A DNA stretch of 64,000 bases from Molossus alvarezi. Lineage: Eukaryota; Chordata; Mammalia; Chiroptera; Molossidae. Below are positions 38,253-50,200 of this stretch, one piece after another (position 1 is the first letter of the stretch; each line of letters begins with the position of its first letter). Under the pieces are notes generated by a model, which saw nothing but the letters and a program-made list of their open reading frames with translations, was not told where the DNA came from and ran no database searches. The position numbers and the translations under genes were made by a program. The DNA lies in assembly GCA_037176705.1 (NCBI GenBank), contig CM073898.1, positions 20,453,501-20,517,500 on the forward strand. The letters are read 5' to 3'.

Positions 38253-41200
38253 CATACACACACATACACACACACACACTTTTTTTTTTCTTTATTGATT
38301 TTAAAGAGAGAGGTAGAGAGAAATAGAAACATCGATGAGAGAGAATATTAATTCGCTGCCTCCTGCATGCCCCCCACTAGAGACTTGGCCCACAACCTGG
38401 GCATATGCCCTGATTGGGAATCAAATTGGCAACCTCTTGGTGCATGGGTTGATGCTCAGCCACTGAGCCACACCAGCCGGGCCAAAACATTTTTCTTTTA
38501 TTTTCAAGTCTTTTGATTCAGACTGGTTTTTTTACTTCAGAGGTGTAACCCACAAAGGGTTAACCAGTGATTGATGAAGAAGTGAGGTAGAAACAAAAGG
38601 GGCCTTTGGGCACAGACCTACATTTGAAGCAGAGATAATTGAGGGTCTTTGACTTGAACATCAGGACAATAAAGAAAAGAAAACTTCCTGAAATGCCAAT
38701 TAAAGTTTAAATGATTTTGTGTGTGTCATGAAGTATGAGTTATATTTGTATGAGTGAGAGTTTAAGAATTTACTGCATGGTCCTGGCTGGTTTGGCTCAG
38801 CGGTTAGAGCGTCGGCCTGTGATCCAGAGAGACCTGGGTTCAGTTCCCGCTAAGGGCACGTACCTCAGTTGCAGTTTGTCCCCGGCCCTGGTTGGTCTGC
38901 GGGTGGCAGCCACTCCATGTGTCCCTTTCACGTCGATGTTTCTCTCTTTCCCTCTCTTCCTCTCTCCCTCCCACTCTATCTGAACAAAAAATGGAAAAAT
39001 GTCCTCGGGTGAGGATAAAAAAAAAAAGAATTTACTGCATGGACTGGAACATTTACTAATGATACTTGTGATGACCAAAATTATTTTGAAAAAATTTGCA
39101 ATTTACTAAAATAATAAAATGCTCACTCCAGAAATTTTGAAAAGATACAGAGATTTAGAAACAATATCTCTCCATAAAGGTCAGAAACATACAAGAAAAA
39201 GAATAGTGAATATCATGACCCTCAATTAACAACTGTTAACCTCTTTTTTTTTTTTTTATCCTCACCCGAGGACATTTTTCAATATTTTTTTCAGATAGAG
39301 TGGGAGGGAGAGGGAGAGAGAGAAACATCGACGTGAAAGCGACACATCGAGTGGTTGCCACCCACACAACCCAACCAGTGCCGGGGACAAACTGCAACCA
39401 AGGTACGTGCCCTTAGCGGGAACCGAACCCAGGTTTCTCCAGACTGCAGGCCGACGCTCTAACCGCTGAGCCAAACCGGCCAGGGCTGTTAACCTCTTTT
39501 TTTTTTTTTTTTTTATCCTCACCTGTGAATATTTTTACATTTTTTGTACAGATAGAGTGGGAGGGAGAGAGAGGAAGGGAGAGAGAGACAGAAACATCGA
39601 CGTGAAGGGACACATCGAGTGGCTGCCACCCGCACGACCAACCAGGGCCAGGGACAAACTGCAACCGAAGTACGTGCCCTTAGCGGGAACCAAACCCGGG
39701 TCTCTCGGGACCGCAGGCCGACGCTCTAACCGCTGAGCCAAACCGGCCAGGGCGCTGTTAACTTCTTTATATTACCCTTTCATTTTTCATGCACATATAC
39801 ATATCTTTGCATACTTGTAATTGTATGGATTTAAAATTTTATATCTGTTTTTTTCAATTAACAGTGTCTGGAGTATTGCCTCATTAAATAATTTTTGGGA
39901 AAAAAAAATGCTCCCCTGCTTTTTGGGATATTGATTCAAGCTGTTTATTAAGAAACAAAAGACTCAGAAAGAACCTATGACCCTTCCTCCTTTCCTGCCT
40001 TAAAGATTCAGACAGAGAAAACAGCTTCAGGAAGGAGAATTTAGGATGTCACTTTATCCTAATTTGAATTAAGTATGGTAAATAGGAGGGCTTCAGGCAG
40101 GGGCTTGGTAGGTAGATACCCCCTGTGACCCATTTAAAGAGCCTTTAAAATGAGCAGATATCCTCTCTTCCTCAACTACCTGTAAATCGCCCATTCTCAC
40201 TTCTGAAATGTAGTATCCCTTTATTTCCCTTTGTCCAAAAATATCTTTTTTACCCAGTGTTGTCTCTCTGTGTTTAGAATTTTCAGGGATTTATCATGTC
40301 TGTAAATTCCCCATGCATTTGTTGTAGACCAATGAGACAGACCAGACTCAGACTCCGATCTGGGTTCAAATTAAGAGAGCCTTATTAGTTGCGTGGCAAC
40401 TTTCCCATCCTACGCAGAAGAGAAAGCAGCTCCGAGCTCAGGGGGAGGGTTGCTTATATAGTTGTCTTAGCCCCTGTTAAGGAATTTGGGCTAAGGGTTT
40501 GCGAGCAAGCAAGCAAGTACAGAAGCAGATATTTGTGGTTAGCTGTTATGCCTGAGGGAGCAAGCAGTTTCGGTGTACACAAAGCAATGGTTATCTATAC
40601 AATGCAGTGGTTATTGACTAACTGTAACAGCTAGTTCTTGCTATTCTCAAGTCCAGGGGGTAAGGTCTGCCTAATGGGGAAAATTTTACTGTACGTTCAC
40701 ATAGCATATGTTTGTCCTTTACACACTTATATTAAACGTTGATGTTCTCCTGTTAAAAAGAAACAAAAACAAATGCTTTCATAACATTTTGTCATATGAA
40801 TTTTTTTTTAAATACTTTTTCTTTATTGATTTTAGAGACAGAGGAAGGGAAAGGAAAAGAAAGATAGAAACATCAATGAGAGAGCCCTGGCCAGTTTGGT
40901 TCAGCGGTTAGAGCGTCAGCCTGCGGTCCGGAGAGACCCTTGCAGTTTTTCCCCGGCCCTGGTTGGTCGTGCGGGTGGCAGCCACTCGATGTGTCCCTTC
41001 ACGTCGATGTTTCTCTCTCTCTCTCCCTTCCTCTCTCTCCCTCCCACTCTATCTGTACAAAAATGGAAAAATATCCTCAGGTGAGGATAAAAAAAAAAAA
41101 AAAAAAGAAACATCAATGAGAGAGAACATTGACTGGCTGCCTCCTGTATGTCCCACACTGGGGATCAGCCCACCCCCTGGGCATGTGCCCTGACCGGGAA

Positions 41201-44200
41201 TTGAACCAGTGACCTCTTGGTACATGGGTCCATGCGCAACCTGTGAGCCACACCTTCTGGGGCATATGAATTTTTTTTTTTTGGTACGTGCCCCTAGCAG
41301 GAACCGAACCCGGGACTCTCTGGTACACAGGCCAACGCTCCAACCTCTGAGCCAAACCGGCCAGGGCATTTGAATATTTTTAAAGTCTATTCTTATACAG
41401 TCCCAACGTTTCCTTTTACAAATAATGTTCTAATCAACTTCTTTATATTAAATTTCTTGTATGCATTTACGATTCTTCTTTCGGATAAATTTCTAGAGAA
41501 GAAATTATAAATGAATTAAAAATGCAGTATTTTTAAAGGCTTGATATATATATTGCCAAATTTATTTCCAGAAAGGTTATCTAGATTGTATTTTCTTTTT
41601 TTTTTTTTTTTTTTTATCCTCACCCAAGGATATTTTTCCATTTTTGTACAGATAGAGTGGGAGGGAGAGAGAGGAAGGGAGAGAGAGACAGAAACATCGA
41701 CGTGAAGGGACACATCGAATGGCTGCCACCCGCACGACCAACCAGGGCCGGGGACAAACTGCAACCGAAGTACGTGCCCTTAGCGGGAACCGAACCCGGG
41801 TCTCTCCGGACCGCAGGCCAACGCTCTAACCGCTGAGCCAAACTGGCCAGGGCTGTATTTTCTTTTTTTTGAAATAAAAGTTTCCAGAAGCATCAAGATT
41901 TGTGACATTAGCTGACATTTGAGTAGAAAATAGTATTTGCTAGGCATTGTCTAAATGCTTTACATAGAATAACTCATTTAATTTTTCCTATAACGATATG
42001 AGGTAAATGATTTTATTAGTCTCGTTTACACTGAAACACTGAGATACACATCTAATTAAGGGCCAAGATGGAATTTGAAGTCAGGTATTCTGACATCTGA
42101 GGCTGCTCTTAACTGTTCTGCTACACTCACTTTTGTGTAAGGCTTGTCAATCTTTTTAATCAGAGTTTCTCAGTGGTTAGAGCATTGGCCTACCAACCAA
42201 AGAGTTGCGGGTTTGGTTCCAGTCAAGGGCACATACCTTGGTTGTGGCTTGGTCCCCGGCCCTGCAAATGGCAACTAATCAATGTATTTCTCTCACGTTG
42301 ATGTTTCTGTGTCTCTTTCTCTTTCCCTCCACTCCCTTCCCCCCTTCCACTCTATCTGGAGATAGAAAAATATCCTCAGGTGAGGATTAAAAAATATATA
42401 TATTCCCAGCATCTGGGATAAATGTAGGAGGACACCAGAACCTGGAGGCTACTTGTCCTGGGACACTAACTAGTAGGTGTCTTTGGATGTATGGCCTAGC
42501 CTTTCTGAGAGCTGAGAGAATTAATTGGTATACCTATGACCCATTCTCAGCACACTGGTTAGGAAACTCTGCTTTACAGTATAAAGAGCCCTTAAAAGTT
42601 CAAATTAATAATAATGATATATGTAAGTTCACTACTTCAGGTCAACTATATATTATAGTTGAAACTGCTTTTGATTTAGTATCTTAAAGGTATAAAAGAG
42701 GGAAAAGTTCGATATTTGAGGAGTAACATGTCCTCTTATAATGTTACATAGATTGTTGCCAAACTTATTTTGAACATTAAAGAAATCAAGTATTTTTGGT
42801 AGTGATTCATTCTTCTATATAGATAATTTAAGTATTTTCTTCTTAAAGCTGCTAGTACGAGTTGGCTTCAAGAGCATGTTGCGGATCTTAGTCGAAGGTA
42901 AGATGTTTTGAGGTTTCATGATATACATGATTTTAAAGGGATACAGGTGTCATGGGAATTTACATGATTCATTGCTGAGTAAGGTTAATACATGAATCTC
43001 ACAGATTAGATTCTTATTCTTCCTTTACTTTTTCTTACTTTTTAATTGATGATACAAGAGAGACCTTTATGAGTGAACTTTGTTGCCAAATCCTCTTTGC
43101 TTTCTTTAAAAGATGTTTGATACTAACATGCAAGTCATTTTTATAAGATTTTCATCAGTATCACATGAGTTCTGCTAATGAATACTCTTTTTGTTTGTTT
43201 TACTTATAGCGTGTGTGGAATTATTCCAGGACTTAGCAGTATCTTTCTTCCCCGAATGAATCCATTTGTTTTGATTGATCTTGCTGGAGCATTTGCTCTT
43301 TGTATTACATATATGCTAATTGAAATTAAGTAAGTATTTTTTATTTCTGTCAAGTGTGTTTCCATCAATGGGATGGATGGGGGTTAAGCTTATAGAACAC
43401 ATTTACTTATGACCTATGTAACTTTGGTTATGTCTTGTCCTCACGTGTCTTCAGAAAAAGTAATTATCGGAAAGTTAATGTTTACAGGAAAATTGATAGA
43501 ATCACTGATGAAATCCATTTGTGTCTCTGTATCAGAAATTACTGTTTGAATGGTTTTATTTGTAGCAACAAGTGAACATAAATAAAATGTTTCTAGTTGA
43601 CAAGTAGTTTGACAGAAAATAGATAGTGGGGAAGTGCTCACTGGTTTTCTTCATCTCTCTCTTCACAGTACTTAACATAATAATTATTAGGTTTTTTTCC
43701 TCCACTAAACTTTGTCAAGAAGTGATTCAGAAAACTTTGTTTTTCTTTGTGATGCTCCCATTGCCAGTGGTGATCACTTATGATAAAATAGTCTTTTTGC
43801 TTTAGGTAATTCATGTTTGGTAGATTGGATTGTAAGAAGCCAAGTGTGGCATACATTTAAGATTTAGAATTGTTTTTTTCCTTTTAGTAATTATTTTGCT
43901 GTAGACACTGCCTCTGCCATAGCAATTGCTCTGATGACGTTTGGCACTATGTATCCCATGAGCGTGTATAGTGGGAAAGTATTACTCCAGGTAAGGGTCT
44001 TATTTCAATGTGCATGCTTAATATTAGCCATGTCCTTCCACTAGATTGTAAAATTGTATGTGTTCTACCAGATTGTGAAACTTGTAGCTATTGGAGGGCC
44101 CTATGAGAAATGAACCCAAACAATAATCTCTAAAATTTTTATACTAAGAACTAGATGAAATTACATGGGGCTATAAAATAGGCACAGGTCTTCCTATATT

Positions 44201-47200
44201 TGTACTATAAAACAAAATCATAACTTTAAAAAAATTTTGCCTCTAATAATGTTTCAACTGAAAACAGTGTTGCTTTTAAAAAGTTTTTAGAGCCCTGGCC
44301 AGTTTGGCTCAGCGGTTAGAGCGTTGGCCCACGGACCGGAGAATCCCAGGTTCGGTTCCTGCTAAGGACATGTACCTCAGTTACAGTGCAGGTGGCAACC
44401 AGTTGATGGGTCTCTCTCACATCGATGTTTCTCTCCCTCTCTTCCTCCTTCTCTCCCACTGGCTCTATCTGAAGATAAATGCAAAAACGTCCTCGGGTGA
44501 GGATTTAACAAAAAGAAATTTTTAGAGCCCAGCTGGTGTGGCTCACTGGTTGAGCATTGACCCATGCACCAGGAGGTCACCAGTTTGATTCCCAGTCAGG
44601 GCATATGCCCAAGTTGTGGGCCAAATCCCCAGTGGGGAGCATGCAGGAAGCGGCCAGTCGATGTTCTCTCTCATTGATGTTTCTGTCTGTCTCCCTCTCC
44701 CTTTCTCTCTCTAAAATCAATAAAGAAAAAAAAAATCAAAACGTTTTTAGAGCCTGGCAGGTGTGGCTCAGTGGGTGAGCGTCAACCCATGCACCAAGAG
44801 GTCACCAGTTTGATTCCCAGTCAGGGCACATGCCCAAGTTGTGGGCCAAATCCCCAGTGTGGGGCATGCAGGAGGAGGCCAGTTGATAATCTCTCCCATT
44901 GATGATTCTATCTGTCTCCCTCTCCCTTCCTCTCTCTAAAATCAGTAAAGAAAAAAATCCTCAGGTGAGGATTTTCCACACACAAAAAAGGACAAATTAT
45001 TACTTAATAAAACAATGGGAACACTATAGACAAGTACCTGAATGGAGAGATAGTTTCCCAGGACTATATGTGTATGTAAGCACTGCTTTTCCTTCTGTCT
45101 TTACTTTATGCCTTTTCTTTATTTTTATACACACACACACACATAGATAGACATAGATATAGATATATAGATATATGTTTGTTGTTGTTGTTGATTTTTT
45201 GGAGAGAGATAGAAACATGGATCAGCTGCCTTCTGCATGCCCCCCACTGGGGATCAAGCCCACAACCTGAGCATGTGCCCTGACCAGGAATCGAACCGGG
45301 ACCTCTCAGTCCATGGGATGATGCTCAATCCACTGAGCCACACTGGCCAGGTTTTTTTTTTTGTTTTTTTATCTTCACCCAAGGATACTCTTCCATTTAT
45401 CTTCAAATAGAGTGGAACAAAGGGAGGGAGAGAGAGAGAGAGAGAGAAACATTGGTGTGAGAAAGACACATCGATTGGCTGCCTCCCACACAACCCCGAC
45501 CAGGGCCAGGAACTGAACTGCATCTGAGGCATGCTCCCTTGACCAGAATCAAACCCATGACTCTTTGGTCTGTGGGCCCACACTCCAACCTCTGAGCCAA
45601 ACAGACCAGAACCTCATGTCTTTTCTTAAACTTACAGTATCTTCATCTCCAGGACCAGTAATAACAGTAAGATAGTTGTTTAGTGCTGTGCCTTATACAG
45701 AATGTTACTTTCTTAAAGATTTTTTGTTGAGTGGTTGGTTCTTTAAGGCTTATTTGTTTTTAGAGATAGCAGCTTATTTGTAAGGTAAAAAAATGAGCAT
45801 GATCTGACTTTTTATGTTGTCCGACTACGGGGACCAGTTGAAATTTCTCTTCCCTAAATCATGATAGGGTATATGTCAAACAAAGCAAAGGTTGGTTTAA
45901 GACCCAGTATTGTTAGTTTCTGAACCATTGTTGCAAAAATTTTTTATCTCTCCTGATGTGTTTTACTTTTTCCCCAGACAACACCACCTCATGTTATTGG
46001 TCAGTTGGACAAACTTATCAGAGAGGTAAGATGGAAAGATAATTAAAATCACTTAAATTAATAATTAGAGGATAGATAATAAAGATAAGTTAAAAAAATA
46101 GAAAATAAAAAAAATGATAGCCAAAAAAATAATAATAATTAGAGAATGGAAAGAGTAGGTACACATAATACTTTATTCAACCCAATCCTATCTAGAATTT
46201 TAGGAGAGTTTCTATTCTTTCCTCACTAGAAGACATAACATAGTGACAAAAGTAGGGAAATTGAGGAATTGCCCCATCTGGGAGCCAAATTCACTTGAAA
46301 TAAATGTGGAAGGTAATGGTCTAAAGACCACACTACTACTTCTATAAATGCTGTGATTTTTGTGATTCTATATTCAAACCTTTGATTAGGTCAAAGCTAA
46401 CTTTTGTTGATTGCTTCATCATCTAATATCTTGATTTATAAGTTTAGATTTTGTATTGTTATAAATTTCCACCTGTCAACTAAGGAAGGAGCAAGATAAC
46501 TGAATTATTTGAATGTAGAGAGTATTTTAAACTATTGGTTGTCAATATCACAAAGGCCACCTTTACCAATATAGCTGGCTACTTGTCTCAAATAGTGAGC
46601 CTGTGCCACTGCGCCAGTGGTCCACACACTATACATCTGGCCTTGGGATTTCCTTTTGGCCCACATCCAAATAGCATTATTTGTTGTTCAGAAATTTGTT
46701 AAAAGGGAAAGAAATAGTGGAGAAGGGAAAAAAAAACCTGATAACACAAGTGGATATAAATATATGCCATATTGATAAAATGAAAAGAACTACATGCTGT
46801 TGTGTAAGGATTGGGGGTCTGTAAAGACCTGATTCTAAAGGATTGTTGCAGACGAGAAACTGGGGAAGTAAGGCCTTGCCTCTACTGAACAAGCAGAAAT
46901 GGTATCTTTAGTGAGTGGTCTGACCTTCTCTTGGCTAGTGAGTGTCCTCATGCAGGGTTTGGCCATGTCATTTCTAGGCTAAGAGCAAGTCCATAGTGTA
47001 ACTGAACTGTGTTGGATATGTCAAATACAAACAACCCTATTTCTGTGTTTTTGATCAGGTATCTACCTTGGATGGAGTTTTGGAAGTACGAAATGAGCAT
47101 TTTTGGACCCTAGGTTTTGGCTCATTGGTATGTTTTCTACATATTACTTTAGTTATAATTTAAAGCATACTTTGTAATTTTTGAAAAAAGTATTTCTTTA

Positions 47201-50200
47201 AAATTTTCATAGAGCCTTTGATTTCCATTTTTGTTCGGTAGAGTCTCAAATGTAGATGGATTCAGACATCTAACTGAGATTAATGGAAGGATTTTTTTTC
47301 TTTCAAGCCAAATCATCTTAATACTGAACTATCCAGAGAAGACAATTCATAGTCACATGTTCCTGAGTATGCAAATGTTGTAAGAGTAAAAGGGGCAGTT
47401 ATTTTATTTTTAATTGCAGTTCTAATTTTGGAGATTTTGCTGAATGTGGTAAAGCATTATAATAATATAACTTGCTGCAGCATAAAATTCCATCTTTTCT
47501 AATCCAATGTGGACCTTGCTACCAAAGAGACTTTATTATGGCATAGTTGCATTTTGTATTAGGAATGATGAGGAAAATGAAGAAAAGTATCCAGAAAAAA
47601 ATTAAATCTCCATAATCCTCTCATGTAGAGAAAACTGCTATTGATATTTTCATATTTATACTTACATATTTATTCTCCTTAGAAATGAGATACTGTTTTA
47701 ATTTGCTGTTTTCTTTTAACATACCATGAACAGGTTTTTTGTTGTTTTTTTTTCATCTTTATTGTTGAATGTATTACAGATGTTCCTCATTTTTACCCCA
47801 TTGACCCCCTTCTCTCCCCCTCCTGCCTTTTCCCACACTGTTGTCCATGTCCATTGGTTATGCATATATGCATATAAGTTCTTTGGTTTATTTCTTCCCA
47901 CCCACCAAACCCCCCTTCCCTTTGAGGTTTGTCAGTCTAGCAACCAATTTATACTTCTTCTTTTTTTTTTAATTTTTTTTTTTCATCCTCACCCGAGGAC
48001 ATTTTTCCATTTTTTTGTTCAGATAGAGTGGGAGGGAGAGAGACGAAGAGGGAGAGAGAGAAACATCGACGTGAAAGGGACATATCAAGTGGTTGCCACC
48101 CACACGACCACCCAGGGCCGGGGACAAACCTCAACCAAGGTACGTGCCCTTAGCGGGAACCAAACCCGAATCTCTCTGGACCGCAGGCCGACACTCTAAC
48201 CGCTGAGCCAAACTGGCCAGGGCCAATTTGTACTTCTTAATCCTTCACTTTTCACCCATTCCTCCAACCCCCCTTCATATGGCAACCAACAAAACGTTCT
48301 CTGTATCTATGAGAATGTTTCTGTTCTGCCTGTTCATTTTGTTTGTATATTCCATTGTCGGTAGATAAGTATTCATTGCCATTTTGTTTGTTCATATATT
48401 TTATCTTTTTCTTCAAAAAGACCCTTCAACATTTCATATAACGGTTTGTTGGTGATGAACTCCTTTAACTTTTTCTTGTCTGGGAAAGTCTTTATATGGC
48501 CATCGATTCTAAATGACAGCTTTGCAGGATAGAGTAATCTTGGTTGTAGGTTCTTGCTTTTCATCACTCTGAATATTTCTTGCCACTCCCTTCTGGCCTG
48601 CAAAATTTCTTTTGAGAAATCAGCTGACAGTCTTATGGGATCTCCCTTGTAGGTAACTAACTGCTTTTCTCTTGCTGCTTTTAAGATTCTCTCTTTGTCT
48701 TGAGCCTTTTGCATTTTGATAATGATGTGTCTTGGTGTGGGCCTCTTGGGGTTCATCTTGTTTGGGACTCTCTGTGCTTCCTGAACTTGTATGTCTGTTT
48801 CCTTCACCACATTAAGGAAGTTTTCTGTCATTATTGTTTCAAATAGGTATTCAATTTTTTGTTCTCTCTCTTCTCCTTCTGGCACCCCCAAGATGCGAAT
48901 GTTGGCACGCTTGAAGTTGTCCCAGAGGCTCCTTACACTCTCCTCATTTTTTTGGATTCTGTTTTCTTTTTGCTGTTCTGATTGGGTGTTTTTTGCTTCC
49001 TTATATTCCAAATCGATGGTTTGCTTCTTGGCTTTACCTACTCTACTATTGAATCTGTGTAAATTATTCTTTATTTCAGTTAGTGCCTCCTTCATTTCTG
49101 ACTGTTCCTTTTTTATGCTCTTCAGGCCTTCACTAAGTTCGCCGAGGTTCTCATTAAGTTCATTGAGCATTTTTATAAGCAGTATTTTGAACTCAGCATC
49201 TGTTAGGTTGCTTATCTCCATTTCACTTAGTTCTTTTCCTGGAGATTTTTTCTGTTCTTTCATTTGGGACCTGTTTCTTTGTCTCCTCATTTTGGCTTCC
49301 TTCCTGTGTTTGTTTCTATGTATTACAAAACGGGAGGTATGGGGCTAGCTGAGACCAGATGCTGCTTGTTTGAAAGAATTTAGGAAAACCTGAAGCAGGA
49401 TCCAAGACAGGCCAATCCTACAGTAAAGCAACGGGCAACAGCTTGGGTGGGCCTGAAAGTTGGGTGGGGCGGGGCCTCAGGGAATCACCAGGGCAGGGTC
49501 AACAGTGTGAGCCAGGTTGCTGGAGTCCCAGATCTGGCGGCTGTCTGCCGCCCCAGGGAAGGGCTCACCAAAGGAACAAAGGCCTCTGACAGCATGTTTG
49601 TCCCAGAGAAAGGCCCCTCTCCAGCCCTTGCTCCAATGCCAAACAGTTCAGTTCTTCCCTGTATGTCTCTGGCGCCCTTGAGCTGCCTCCCCTCCAAGCT
49701 TAGAGGGACTGAGTCCGATAAGTCCGTGCGCAGGCCCTTTAAGAGGAGCTGCCTGGGGCTCCAGCCACCTAAGCCTCCCTGAGCCTCGGTTCCTGCTGGT
49801 TTTTTCAGCCAGAAGTTATGGGGACTTCTCTTCTTGGCACTGGAACCCTGAGCAGGGTGCCTGGTGTGGGATGGGGACCCTTCAGTCCTCAGGGAGGACC
49901 TTCACAGCCAAGGTGTCCTCCTGATTTTTATCCGCCACACGTGGGTGTGGGACCAGCCCGTCTACCTCCGCCCCTCCTACCAGTCTGGATGTGGCTGCTG
50001 CTTTAATTCCGTAGTTGTAGGACTTCCATTCAGCTTGATTTCAGGCGGTTCTGACTGATGGTTGTTCTGCAGTTTAGTTGTAACTTTGATGTGGTTGTGG
50101 GGAGGATGCGATACCGCATTTACCTACTCTGCCGTCTTGACCAGAAGTCTTCCCATGAACAGGTTTTCATAGAACTAAGTATTACTCTTCTAATTAAAAA

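Larger units (their letters stand above)
47724..50167 (-). mobile_element. Full-length HAL1 (ORF1-only half-LINE-1)
   Basis: A minus-strand retroelement bounded by the 15-bp direct repeat ccatgaacaggtttt (47724-47738 and 50153-50167). In element order it has a GC-rich 5' UTR of about 860 bp (50152-49291), an open ORF1 (49290-48373), then directly an L1-type 3' UTR ending AACAATAAAGATG and an A-rich tail. There is no trace of ORF2 (endonuclease and reverse transcriptase). ORF1 plus 3' UTR without ORF2 defines HAL1 elements, which move using the enzyme of other L1s. A Ves copy (47962-48221) sits in the 3' UTR. The element is antisense to SLC30A6 in intron 13. Confidence 0.9.

Noticed and set aside
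38211..38279. CRISPR-like or other regular array
   Set aside because: It is a simple dinucleotide repeat in a vertebrate genome; no spaced repeat array exists in the window.
48791..49348. 185-codon plus-strand frame opposite the HAL1
   Set aside because: It is the antisense shadow of ORF1. The coiled-coil and RRM content is on the minus strand.
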